Source: JAHEEM01 sp036396795 (GTDB lineage Bacteria; Pseudomonadota; Gammaproteobacteria; Steroidobacterales; Rariloculaceae). Taken from it: 64,000 bases of DNA. Positions 18,248-27,600 of this stretch are shown here, piece after piece; within the stretch, counting starts at the first letter, position 1; each line of letters opens with the position of its first letter. The position numbers were made by a program, and so were the translations under genes. The stretch is taken from contig DASWKF010000085.1 of NCBI GenBank assembly GCA_036396795.1, positions 31,551 through 95,550 on the forward strand. The letters run 5' to 3'. A model generated the notes under the pieces. The model saw nothing but the letters and a program-made list of their open reading frames with translations. It ran no database searches and was not told the origin of the DNA.

Positions 18248-18559
18248 GGGCCCGTAGCTCAGTTGGTTAGAGCAGGGGACTCATCTATTCAAGGTGCCTC
18301 CGCGTCGAAAGACCCGGAGTGGACGGGATGAATTCAGGGAAACCGTAGCGGCTGAGCCGGCAACCCTGAGCCAAGCCGGCGGTACACCGCCGGACGGTGC
18401 AGAGACTACCTGAGAGCTTCAGTGCTCTTAATGACAGGCTTAGAGCGTCCCGCACCCGAGCAGCCCGTGATTGTGGGTGAAGAGATAGTCCGCGCCCCCG
18501 GAAACGGCGGGAACCAGCGAATCCCTTGGTCGTAGGTTCGAGTCCTACCGGGCCCACCA
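18248..18559 (+). tRNA. tRNA-Ile (CAU anticodon), interrupted by a group I intron
   Basis: The 5' exon is 18248-18284 and the 3' exon 18520-18559; joined they give a 77-nt cloverleaf with encoded CCA. The acceptor stem is GGGCCCG / CGGGCCC, the D arm AGCTCAGTTGGTTAGAGCA, the anticodon stem GGGGA / TCCCT with loop CTCATAA, and the T arm GTAGG-TTCGAGT-CCTAC. The anticodon is CAU. The G1-C72 pair excludes initiator tRNA, and the anticodon arm plus TTGGTCG variable loop resemble tRNA-Ile2 (CAU, lysidine-modified by TilS, reads AUA) rather than elongator Met. The intron separates positions 36 and 37. Without intron excision this gene cannot give a functional tRNA. Confidence 0.9.
18285..18519 (+). 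ncRNA. Group I intron (IC3-like, self-splicing type) in tRNA-Ile(CAU)
   Basis: 235 nt with no room for a homing endonuclease. P1: exon CAU plus intron CU pair with AGGUG (U-G wobble at the 5' splice site). P2: CUCCG/CGGAG and GUC/GAC capped by GAAA. P3: CGGGAUG with CGUCCCG. P4: CAGGG/CCCUG within the P/Q elements. P6a: CCGGCGGU/ACCGCCGG. P7: GACUA with UAGUC (the R element reads GUGCAGAGACUA, the S element AAGAGAUAGUCC). P8: CACCC/GGGUG. P9 is a CCG-GAAA-CGG hairpin. The last base is the expected terminal G. After nine bases the intron reads GUGCC, just like the known Azoarcus tRNA-Ile intron, which also interrupts CAU. Confidence 0.92.
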
Positions 18560-18563
18560 TCGC

Positions 18564-18583
18564 CGTCCGCTGCGGCGCGGACG
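18564..18583 (+). other. GC hairpin just after the tRNA
   Basis: CGTCCGC-TGCGGC-GCGGACG, a 7-bp stem starting 5 bases after the tRNA CCA. No T-run follows, so it may be a processing signal or weak terminator between the tRNA and the DUF423 gene. Confidence 0.35.
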
Positions 18584-18623
18584 CTGTCGCGAGCGGGTCG
18601 ACGCCGACGAGAGTGAGCCGAGC

Positions 18624-19034
18624 ATGTTCCCAACCAGTCGATGCTTTCTTGGGGCGGGCGCGCTGCTCGCGGGCCTCGCCGCCGCGCTCGGGGCGTACGG
18701 CACGCATGCGCTCGCGACGCGTCTGTCAGCGGCCGGCTGGAGCGCTTTCAGTACTGCGGTCGACTATCAGTTCATTCACGGCTTGGGCCTGATCGGCATT
18801 GCGGCGCTGACTCAGATTCGGCCCGGGCAGCGCTTGTTCGTCTATTCGGGCTGGCTGTTGCTTGCGGGCCAGCTGCTCTTTTGCGGCAGCATCTATGCGA
18901 CGACTTTCGGCGCGCCCGCAGGCGTAGGGCTCGCCGCTCCGGTCGGCGGAACCATGCTCATCACCGCCTGGCTGGTGCTGGCGCTAGGAGCGTGGGCCGC
19001 GCGCCCCGGCGGCCCGGCAGATTCGCTCACATAG
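18624..19034 (+). CDS. DUF423 family inner-membrane protein
   Basis: A 136-aa hydrophobic protein with four predicted membrane segments (about 8-26, 45-62, 70-90, 100-122). The signatures LGAGALLAGLAAALGAYGTHAL, YQFIHGLGLI and SGWLLLAGQLLFCGSIY are those of the YgdD/DUF423 family, whose function is not established. GAGTGAG precedes the ATG. It lies 64 bp downstream of the tRNA and its 3' end overlaps the convergent ddl gene by 51 bp, a second case of long convergent overlap in this window. Confidence 0.88.
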   Translation: MFPTSRCFLGAGALLAGLAAALGAYGTHALATRLSAAGWSAFSTAVDYQFIHGLGLIGIAALTQIRPGQRLFVYSGWLLLAGQLLFCGSIYATTFGAPAGVGLAAPVGGTMLITAWLVLALGAWAARPGGPADSLT

Positions 19035-20051
19035 CTCCTCGAAGCCGATGCCGGCCGCCGCGGCGGACTTCGGCAGCAGGCTGCCGGCAGTGAGCCCGGG
19101 CAAGGTGTTGACCTCGAGGCACCAGAGCCCGCCGTGCGGGTCCTGGCGAAAGTCCACGCGGCTGTAGGCGGAGAGCTTGAGCGCTCGATGCGCCGCGAGC
19201 GCGAGCGCCTGGACACGCGCGGTCTGCTCCGGCGGCAGATCCGCCGGGAAGATCTCGCGCGCGGCACCCTGTTGATACTTCGCCGTGTAGTCGAAGATCT
19301 CGCCGGTTAGGGGCACGATCTCACCCACGGCGAGCGCTTGATCCTCGAGTATGCCGACCGTGAGCTCCCGTCCGGGAATGTACTGCTCGAGCATGACCTC
19401 GGTGTCGAAACGTCCCGCCGTCTCGAGCGCCGCGGGCAGCTCCTCGAGGGCGCGCACAAGCGTCAAGCCAACCGTCGATCCCTGGCTGTTGGGCTTGACG
19501 ATCAGCGGCACGCCCAGCTGGTCGGCGATCTCCTCGGGCTCGGCGGGCGCCATGAGCCACTTCGGCGTCGGCACGCCGGCGGCCAGAAACAGACGCTTGG
19601 CGACGTCCTTATCCATCGCGAGCGCGCTGCCCAGCGCACCACTGCCGGTGTAGCGAATGCCCGCGAGATCCAGCGTGCCTTGCAAAGTGCCGTCCTCACC
19701 GAAACCGCCGTGCAGCGCCAGAAACACGACGTCGACGTCGACGGGATTGACCGCCCCCACGATCGCCGGCAGGTTGCCCGAGCTTGCGCCGATATCGCCG
19801 GGCGGCGCCCGGTCGATGCCTCTGCTCAGAAGCTCGCGCTCCTGTGCGGGCAGCAGAACACCGCGACTGGTCTCGACGGCGAGGACTTCGTGCCCGGCCG
19901 AGCGCAGCGCGCGCACGACTTGCGCGGCGCTTGCGACCGAGACATCCCGCTCGGTGCTGGTGCCACCGAAAAGCACGGCAATCTTCAACAGGCGCTCCAG
20001 TTTTTCGAGTTGCCGCACATTGTACGTGAGCGCAGGGTCTTGCTTGAGCAT
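18984..20051 (-). CDS. ddl: D-alanine-D-alanine ligase
   Basis: An ATP-grasp ligase that joins two D-Ala for peptidoglycan precursors in the cytoplasm. Motifs: KIAVLFGGTSTERDVSVASA, LALHGGFGEDGTLQG, YTGSGALGSALAMDK, IVKPNSQGSTVGLT, YSRVDFRQDPHGG and LEVNTLPGLT (ATP/Mg ligands Asp, Glu, Asn). I give ATG 20051 (355 aa), but the fold begins at KIAVLFGG, and a TTG at 19988 with GGAG seven bases upstream is a credible alternative start, since TACAAT lies between the two. The gene is isolated from any mur cluster and overlaps the DUF423 gene 3' end. Confidence 0.93.
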   Translation of the reverse strand: MLKQDPALTYNVRQLEKLERLLKIAVLFGGTSTERDVSVASAAQVVRALRSAGHEVLAVETSRGVLLPAQERELLSRGIDRAPPGDIGASSGNLPAIVGAVNPVDVDVVFLALHGGFGEDGTLQGTLDLAGIRYTGSGALGSALAMDKDVAKRLFLAAGVPTPKWLMAPAEPEEIADQLGVPLIVKPNSQGSTVGLTLVRALEELPAALETAGRFDTEVMLEQYIPGRELTVGILEDQALAVGEIVPLTGEIFDYTAKYQQGAAREIFPADLPPEQTARVQALALAAHRALKLSAYSRVDFRQDPHGGLWCLEVNTLPGLTAGSLLPKSAAAAGIGFEELCERICRAAGARGPRS

Positions 20052-20118
20052 TGCGGTGCTCGACGCTCGATAAGAGCGTGGTCCAGTAACGGCGCAGTCA
20101 ACGACGAGGAGAGCCCCC

Positions 20119-22911
20119 ATGAGCCGGCACGAGACGAGCGCCAAGCTGTTTGTCGGAGCGTGCTTCACCGCCGCTGCCGCCACGCCCGGCTGGTCCCAGC
20201 CGGCGCCGCCGGCATCGAGTCAAGTCATGGAAGAAGTCGTCGTCACGGGGAGCTATATACGGCGGCCGACGCAGGCGGGTTCCCCCGCGCCGATCCGAGT
20301 GATCGCGCAGGAGGACTTGAGCGCTCTCGGCGTCAACGAGATCGGCGACGTCATCGAGCGCTTGACGATCAACACGGGCTCGCAGAACAATCCCGATGCC
20401 TTCACGCAGAACTACACGACCGGCACCAGCAACGTCAACTTGCGCGGCTTGGGGGTCAGCTCGACGCTGGTGATGGTGAACGGCCGACGCCAGACACAAA
20501 GCGCCGCGGCAACGGATCGAGGCGAAAACTTCGTCGACACGTCCTCGCTGCCGCCGATGATCGCTCTTGACCGCATCGAGACGCTCAAGGATGGCGCGAC
20601 CGCGCTGTACGGCTCCGAGGCGGTCGCCGGCGTCGTGAATTTCATCACCCGCAGCGATTTCGAAGGGTTCGACGTGCAGCTCGAGCTTCAGACCATCGAC
20701 GAGCACCCGCAGGAAGACAGTCAAATCAGCGGCATCTACGGCGTCGGCAACGATTCGACGCATTTCCTGGCGGCTTTCAGCCTGCTCGATCGGGATCCGC
20801 TGACGACCAACGATCGCCGCCTGTCACAGCCGGCCGACGATCTGAGCCAGGCCGGCAACCCGGGTTCCTTCCTGCTGCCGAGCGTTCCCGGCAATCCCGC
20901 CTACGCGCCCGTGTGGACCGCGGCCTTCGACAGCAACCTCAACGGCATTGCCGATGCGCTCGAGCCGCAAGCGGGCCTGCCGCCCGTGCCTGATGCCGAG
21001 CTGCCGGTGTTCCTCGATCCGGATTGCACGGCGATTGCCGCCCAGGACCCGAAGGTCGTGCCCGATATCGTCGCCTCCGTGCCGAGCCCCGGCGGCGACA
21101 TCGGCATCGGCCTATGCCAATTCGACTTCGGAGAGTTCTACTCGCTCGTTCCCGAGGAGCAGCGCCGCTCGGTCTACCTCGAGTTGACTCACGATTTCAG
21201 CGATGCTCTCCAGGGAAGCGTCGAGCTGCACGTCGCAAGCAACGAGGCGAGGCGAAACAACTCGCCGTCGTTCCCCTTCGCGGCGTTCCCCACGGTGTCC
21301 GCGAGCCACCCTGACAACCCTTTCGGCGCCGACGTGCGCTTCATCGGCCGCATCATTGGCGCCGGCGGAGAAGCGGTCACCAGCGTGCATGACTCCGACA
21401 CTTGGCGCCTCGCCGCAGCCTTGACCGGCGAACTGAATACCGATTGGAGCTGGGAAGTCGGCATGCAGCAGAGCCGCAACGAATTCTTCGTCGCCGCGCC
21501 GGATGCGCTCGTCGATCGCTTCGATCTCGCGATGCGGGGCTTGGGCGGCAGTGCCTGCGATGCCGGCGCCGGCACGCCCGGCGCCGGCGACTGCGTTTAT
21601 TTCAATCCTTTCGGCAACGCGCTCACGGGATCGGGCACCGTAAATTCGGCGGCGCTGCTCGAACACCTCATGGGCTTTCTGAGCTTCGACGCCGACAGCG
21701 AGCTCTCGACCATAGACGCCTTGGCAACCGGCTATTTCGGCGAGCTCGCAGGCGGACCGATAGGCAGCGCCTTCGGCGTGCAATGGCGCAACGCGAGCTT
21801 GAGCTACGACTACAACGAGCACGCGAACGCCGACAGTTTCCTGTTCCTGGTCGGCAATCCGGACTTCGGCGACGACCGCGCCGTCTCGGCAATATTCGTC
21901 GAGCTCGCGCTTCCAGTTCGGGATACGCTCGACCTGCAGCTCGCCGCACGCTACGAGGACTACGGCGACGGCGTCGACTCGGCCGATCCCAAGCTGTCGG
22001 TGCTCTGGCGGCCTGCGGACACCGTCTCGGTGCGGGGCTCGTACGGCACTTCGTTCAGGGCGCCCTCTCTGTTTCAGGTTTACGGAACTCAAACCTCGTT
22101 GGCGCAGCTCATGGACCCCGAGGTCGGCACGCCGCAGTTCTTCCCGGTTCGGGCCCAGCCGGACCCTGCCGGAGCGCCGTTGCAAGCGGAGCAGGCCGAC
22201 GTGCTCAATCTCGGCTTCAGCTGGCTCGTCACCGACGCGCTCGAGCTCGGGCTCGATTATTGGTCGTTCGATTACACGGACGTGATCATTCAGCAGAATC
22301 CGCAGGCGCTGCTGAATGCCGCCGATGCCGGTGACGCGCAGGCGGAAGCCCAAGTCATCCGCGACCCCGAGAGCGGCCTGTTGTTACGCATCGACTCCTA
22401 CTACGACAATGCATCGAGCTTGAAGACCGACGGATTCGATCTTGCGATCGCCTACGACATCGGCGGCGGCGCCGCCGGGGACTTCACCCTCGGCGCCGAT
22501 CTCACCTACGTCCTGAGCTACGACGCTACCGACCCGCAAACCGGCGTCATCGACGGCGTCGGCCGGAGGAATTTCAGCAATTTCGCGACCTCGGTGCCGG
22601 AGCTGCGCAGCAATCTCTTTCTCGGCTGGCAACGCGGCAGCCACAGCGCCAATGTCTACCTCAACTACATAGACTCCTACGTCGATGACGAAGGCGGAGA
22701 GCTCGCGCTGGAAACAATCGACAGCCACGTGACAGTCGACGCGCAATACAATTTTCAGTTTGCGCGCGCCCACGGCCCCAGGCTGTCGGTCGGCGCAATC
22801 AACCTGTTCGACGAGGATCCGCCCCGGGTGACGACCAACGGCGGCTATGACTCCAAGGTCCACGACCCGCGCGGTCGCTTGCTTTACGCCAAGGCTAGCT
22901 TTAGTTTCTAA
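20119..22911 (+). CDS. TonB-dependent outer-membrane receptor
   Basis: A 930-aa protein with AGGAG before the ATG and a signal peptide (about 1-27, GWSQ). The mature N-terminus has the plug start MEEVVVTGSYIRRP, then the plug domain (residues about 45-170, NLRGLGVSSTLVMVNGRR, RIETLKDGATALYGSEAVAGVVNFIT), followed by a 22-strand barrel ending in the terminal Phe (LLYAKASFSF). It imports an unknown ligand across the outer membrane using TonB energy. No substrate-specific neighbour (siderophore, vitamin or polysaccharide enzymes) is present, so the ligand cannot be guessed. The following gene encodes another outer-membrane protein. Confidence 0.93.
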   Translation: MSRHETSAKLFVGACFTAAAATPGWSQPAPPASSQVMEEVVVTGSYIRRPTQAGSPAPIRVIAQEDLSALGVNEIGDVIERLTINTGSQNNPDAFTQNYTTGTSNVNLRGLGVSSTLVMVNGRRQTQSAAATDRGENFVDTSSLPPMIALDRIETLKDGATALYGSEAVAGVVNFITRSDFEGFDVQLELQTIDEHPQEDSQISGIYGVGNDSTHFLAAFSLLDRDPLTTNDRRLSQPADDLSQAGNPGSFLLPSVPGNPAYAPVWTAAFDSNLNGIADALEPQAGLPPVPDAELPVFLDPDCTAIAAQDPKVVPDIVASVPSPGGDIGIGLCQFDFGEFYSLVPEEQRRSVYLELTHDFSDALQGSVELHVASNEARRNNSPSFPFAAFPTVSASHPDNPFGADVRFIGRIIGAGGEAVTSVHDSDTWRLAAALTGELNTDWSWEVGMQQSRNEFFVAAPDALVDRFDLAMRGLGGSACDAGAGTPGAGDCVYFNPFGNALTGSGTVNSAALLEHLMGFLSFDADSELSTIDALATGYFGELAGGPIGSAFGVQWRNASLSYDYNEHANADSFLFLVGNPDFGDDRAVSAIFVELALPVRDTLDLQLAARYEDYGDGVDSADPKLSVLWRPADTVSVRGSYGTSFRAPSLFQVYGTQTSLAQLMDPEVGTPQFFPVRAQPDPAGAPLQAEQADVLNLGFSWLVTDALELGLDYWSFDYTDVIIQQNPQALLNAADAGDAQAEAQVIRDPESGLLLRIDSYYDNASSLKTDGFDLAIAYDIGGGAAGDFTLGADLTYVLSYDATDPQTGVIDGVGRRNFSNFATSVPELRSNLFLGWQRGSHSANVYLNYIDSYVDDEGGELALETIDSHVTVDAQYNFQFARAHGPRLSVGAINLFDEDPPRVTTNGGYDSKVHDPRGRLLYAKASFSF

Positions 22912-22984
22912 TCCTCCGCGGCCAGGCCCGGCGCTGACGGCGGCGGCCGCTGCCGCGCCGTAACAAGGCACTGCTTCAGTATCT

Positions 22985-24466
22985 ATGAACAATTGGCGAC
23001 TTCTCGAGGTCCTCGCCGCGCATTGGCTCGGTCTCATGCTGCTCGGCGCGCCAGCGCAGGCCGAGCTGCTGCAACCCGGCGATGCAAGATTGCGCCACGA
23101 CATTCAGTTGCTCGCGGACGCCGGCATCATCGATGCGCCCGTCACGGGTTGGCCGCTGTTTCTCACCGGAGTACGGATGGACCGCGCGGACCGCGACGGC
23201 CTGGATCCGGCGATGCTGGCCGCGCTGAACCGCATCTTTCCTGCTCGAGAGCCGCATGAGTCCGTGCGCCTGCAAGTGTTCGTGGGCGCCGGCGATCAGC
23301 CCCAAGGCTTGCGCGATTTCAACGACGTGCTGCGGGAAGAAGGCAAGCTCGGGGCGCGGTTCGCCTGGGAGGGCGGGCGCTTCGCCCTCGATCTTCAAGC
23401 CTCCTGGGTGTCCGATCCCGCCGATGGCCGGGAATCCCGGCTCGACGGCTCCTATGCCGGCGTTGCGCTCGGCAACTGGTTCGTCGCCGCGAGCGCTACC
23501 GAGCGCTGGTGGAGCCCGGGCTGGGAAAGCAGCCTGGCACTATCGAACAATGCCCGTCCGATCCCTGCGATCAGCGTGCAGCGCCGTGAAGCCCGGCCGA
23601 CGTCGATCCGCTGGCTGCGCTGGCTCGGACCTTGGACGACGCAGGTCATGATCGGCCAGCTCGAGTCCGAGCGCGACGTTCCGGACGCGCGTTTCTTCGG
23701 CTGGCGCTTCGGCTTTCGCCCGACGCCCAAGCTCGAGATCGGCCTGACTCGAACCGCGCAATGGTGCGGCGAAGGGCGTCCCTGCGACTTCGGCACCTTC
23801 GCCGATCTGTTGCTCGGCAAGGACAACCGCGGCCAGAACGTCTCCAGCGAAGAAGAGCCCGGCAACCAGCTCGCCGGCTGGGATCTGCGCTATTCTTTCA
23901 ACGCCTTGAGCCGCCCCTGGGCGTTCTACACGCAGTGGATCGGCGAGGACGAGCAGAACGGCCTGCCGAGCGCGCACCTCGCCACGTTGGGGCTCGAGAC
24001 CTGGCGCAGCCTGGAATCCTTGGGCGGCAGCTACCGCGCGCATTTCGAGTACAGCGAGACGACCTGCAGCGCGATCACCGACAGCGATCCGAACTTCGGC
24101 TGCGCCTACAACCACGGCATTTACCGCGACGGCTACCGCTACCGCGGGCGCGCAATCGGCCACACGATCGACGGCGACGGCGTCATGGCCTCGCTCGGCG
24201 GCCTCTGGGTGACGGAAGCCGGGCACACCTGGCAACTGCAGCTGCGCCGCATCGAGATCAACCGCAGCGATCATCCCCGCAACAGCGTCTCGCCGGTGCG
24301 CCAGGAGCGTTACGGCCTGGAGTTTCTTCACGTGCATCGCTTCGCGGCCGGGGAGCTCACGCTCGGCTTGAGCGCCGAAAGCCGCGAGCTCGTGGTCGGC
24401 GGCGAAGAGAGCGACGAGACCCGCGCTTTCGTCGAGTGGCGCTGGCTCCTCAGCGGCGGCTACTGA
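22985..24466 (+). CDS. Wzi-like outer-membrane protein (capsule assembly Wzi family)
   Basis: A 493-aa protein with a signal peptide (cleavage after APAQA, about residue 27). The sequence runs as an outer-membrane barrel with alternating aromatic strands, including RHDIQLLADAGII, WFVAASATERWWSPGWESSLALSNNARPIP and YTQWIGEDEQNGLPS, which fit the Caps_assemb_Wzi family. Wzi is an outer-membrane lectin that anchors group 1 capsule; many homologues occur in non-capsulated bacteria with unknown roles. No capsule genes are nearby. It lies 73 bp after the TonB receptor on the same strand and could be co-transcribed. Confidence 0.75.
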   Translation: MNNWRLLEVLAAHWLGLMLLGAPAQAELLQPGDARLRHDIQLLADAGIIDAPVTGWPLFLTGVRMDRADRDGLDPAMLAALNRIFPAREPHESVRLQVFVGAGDQPQGLRDFNDVLREEGKLGARFAWEGGRFALDLQASWVSDPADGRESRLDGSYAGVALGNWFVAASATERWWSPGWESSLALSNNARPIPAISVQRREARPTSIRWLRWLGPWTTQVMIGQLESERDVPDARFFGWRFGFRPTPKLEIGLTRTAQWCGEGRPCDFGTFADLLLGKDNRGQNVSSEEEPGNQLAGWDLRYSFNALSRPWAFYTQWIGEDEQNGLPSAHLATLGLETWRSLESLGGSYRAHFEYSETTCSAITDSDPNFGCAYNHGIYRDGYRYRGRAIGHTIDGDGVMASLGGLWVTEAGHTWQLQLRRIEINRSDHPRNSVSPVRQERYGLEFLHVHRFAAGELTLGLSAESRELVVGGEESDETRAFVEWRWLLSGGY

Positions 24467-24610
24467 CAGTACCGGACCGTACGCGCGTCCGCCGGCATGG
24501 GGGCGTGACGGCGGGGACATTGGTGCTCGAAGGAGTTTGCCCCTCGCCTGAGAGGGCCTACACCCTCGCTCCCGCGTCCCTTCGGCTGCAGTACCAGCGT
24601 TGGGGCCGGG
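24467..24610. other. Convergent intergenic region
   Basis: Between the Wzi-like gene and lhr. It contains a GAGGG/CCCTC hairpin near 24558 but no T-run. I see no gene or recognisable RNA in it. Confidence 0.4.
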
Positions 24611-27600
24611 TTACGCCGTCGTCGACAAACGCCGCCAGGGCCGGCGCGGCGCCGCCACCGCGTCGAGCTGCGCGTAAGCCTCGGCGCGCTCGGCAGGCCC
24701 GAGATCGACGAGGCATTCGCGGCGGCCGGCAACGCTGCTGACCACGGGCACGCCACCACGAAACACGACCCGATGCCCGTAGACCGAGGCCACCCGGCCG
24801 CCCGGAGTCAAGATTCCGGCGAGGTTCAAGGGGTCGGCCGCGGCCAGCACCACCCAATCGCGACCATCCCGATCCCGACGCGAGCGACGAAGCGCCGCCA
24901 CGGCCTCGGCGAGCGCGAACTGCTCGCCCCCCAGCCCGGCGACGAAGCGGCCGCCGCGAATCTCGCCGCGCGCCTCCCAAGCCCGGTAGCAGGCCAGAAG
25001 CTGCCGCCAGCTCGGCAGGTGCTGCTCGCGCTCCAACGCTCGCCGGCAGACGACCCCGTAGCGGCGCAACAGGCTGCGTGCGGCATGCTCGATCGCAGCC
25101 GCGCCCGGGCTTTCGGCGTCTGCCGCGACCGGCACCAATGCCCAACGGCCCGCGGTATCGAGATCCGGCCCCCGCCGACGAGCGCGGCCGTGAAAGCCGC
25201 GTCTTCGGCTCGAGGGCGTCACCAGCGTCCGCAAGCCGCTGTAGGAATCGGAGGTGACTGCGCCATATGCGGCCAGCTCCCCCAGGGCCTCCTCGACTTG
25301 CACCCGCAGCATGCCGGTCAGCTGGACGAGCTCGAGGAAAAACGACGCACCCCGCTCGACGAGCGTGTCGGCGACGCGATGCGCGAGCGCGCTGAGCTCG
25401 GCCGCTCGCAACGCCCGCGGCCCGAGCAGCGGCAGCCAATGCACGAGCGTCTCCCGCGGCAGCACTGCGACCGGCGAAGCGCGCAGCATGCGTTTCGGCG
25501 ACGATGCCTGCGGCGCGCGCGGGTGCAGCCACATGACCGCGCCACTCGCCGTAAGCTGATCCAGATACTCGGCCGCATAGTCGTCGAGCCGCGCCGGAAG
25601 GATCTCCTGCTCCCAGGCGATCGCCGGCAAGCCCAGGCCCTGCAACTCGTTGAGCACCGCCGCGGCCGCCTCGATTCCGCGCCTGCGGTGACGCCCGAGC
25701 CCCTGCCACTCGAACAGAAACTGCTGATACTCGGCCACGCTGACCGGCTCGATCTCGCGGCGCAGCCGCGTCAGGGTCTTGCGGTGAATGCGGGCGAGCA
25801 GGCCGCGCTCGCACCATTCGGGATCGTCGCGGTCGCCGCCGCCTTGAGGAGACGCGAAGCGGCCGCGCATTGCGTAACCTTCGGTCTCCAACGCCGCCAG
25901 CGCCAGGTTCGCCGCAGTGTCCGCGACGCCCAGCGCCGCCGCCAGCGCCACGGCCGTGACGGGTCCGAGGGCCGCGAGGCGGCCGCGCAGGAGCTCGCGT
26001 ACGGCGCCCTCGGCGTCGGTCACCTCGGTAGGGAGCACCACCGGCTGCGGCTCGGCAACGGCTGTAGGATGCACGAGCCTGAGCTCCGCGTAGCGTTCCG
26101 CCGCGACCCAGAGCACGGCGCCGGCCGGCGTGCGCAGGCGCACCGCGCGACCCTCGGCGGCGAGCTCCTCGTACCAGCTCGACCAGCTCCGCAGCACGCC
26201 GTCGGTGGCGTGGCCGTAGCGGCCTTCCGGCTCGGTAACGAAGCCGAGGCCGGTCAGCGCATCGTGGAGCTCGTGACGGTCACGCGGCGCGGGCCAGGCC
26301 TCCGCGCGCACGGCTTCAATCGCGAGCGGGTCCAGCCGGCCCAGCTCCGAGGCCTGCTCGACGCTCAAGTAGCGACGTGCCTCGACCGCCAAGGTGCGGC
26401 GCTCTTCCGCGGGCGCATCGTCGAGGAAGGCATACGGTTTCGCGCAGAGCACTTCCTGCGCCAGCGGCGACGGGCTCGTCAACTCGCGGCAATGAATCCG
26501 AATCCGGCCGTCCTCGATGCCGCCGATCAGCCGCTCGAGCCCCTCGACGTCCATGACGCCGTACAAGCAGTCGCGCATGGTCTGTTGCACCAACGGGTGC
26601 TCGGGAATCTCTCGCTCCCCAGGAAGGTTCTCCGCGCAGGCGAGCTGATCGGGGAACACCGTCGCCAGCAGGTCCTCGGCGTCGGCGCGCTGGAAAGTCG
26701 CCGGGGCGCGCTTGCCGTTGCGAAAGCGCCTCACGCCCAGCGCGATGGATGCGTTCCAGCGCCAATGACCTGGAAACACGGGCGCCGCCAGCACCGCCTG
26801 CTCGAGCACGCCGCGAAGCGTGCGGCTCGAAAGATAGGCCGCGACCTCCTCGAGCGGAAAGCTGTGTACTGCGCCGAGCGAGATGACGATCGCGTCTTCG
26901 AGCGCGGCCGCCTGCAGCTCGAAGTTGAAGCGCCGGCAAAAGCGCTTGCGCAGAGCGAGGCCCCAGGCGCGATTGAGCCGCGAGCCGTAGGGTGAATGGA
27001 TCACCAGGTGGGCGTCGCCGGTCTCGTCGAAGAAGCGCTCGAATATCAGCTCTCCGGCCGTCGGCAGGCGCCCGAGCGCGGCGCGCGCGCCGGCGAGATA
27101 GTCGACGAATTGCTGCGCGGCGCTCGCCGACAGCTTAAGCTCGGTCTGGAGCTTCTCGGCCACAGCCCGCGGCTCCGTCACGCTCAGCGCCGTATCGAGT
27201 GTCTCGCGCAACCGAGCGACGGCCGCCGACAGCTCGTCCGAGCGGCCCGGCGCCTCGCCGAACCAGAACGGGATCGTCGGCGGCTGCCCCTTGGCGTCCT
27301 TGACATAGACCTTGCCGGGCTCGATCCGAGCGATCCGGTAGGACGCATTGCCGAGCTGAAAAATGTCTCCGGGCAGGCTCTCGAAGGCGAAGTCCTCGTT
27401 GAGCGTGCCGACGAAGAGCTCGTTGGGAACCAGAACGACGTCGTAGTCGAACTGATCGGGTATCGCACCGCCGTTGGTCACCGCCGTCAAGCGGGCATTC
27501 CTGCGCGGGCGGAGCACGTCGTTGACGCGGTCGAGATGCAAGTACGCGCCGCGTCGCCCGCGCTGCGTGCTGTAGCCCTCGGCGAGCATCTTCACCACGG

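Noticed and set aside
18285..18707. Open frame on the minus strand across the tRNA intron
   Set aside because: It covers the ribozyme core and the tRNA exon on the wrong strand and shows no protein-like motif. The intron is explained by RNA structure, so no homing endonuclease is encoded.
24773..26995. 740-codon open frame antisense to lhr, rich in Arg, Gln and Ala
   Set aside because: High GC content leaves few stop codons in the opposite frame; composition is that of a shadow frame and lhr itself has a complete helicase signature here.
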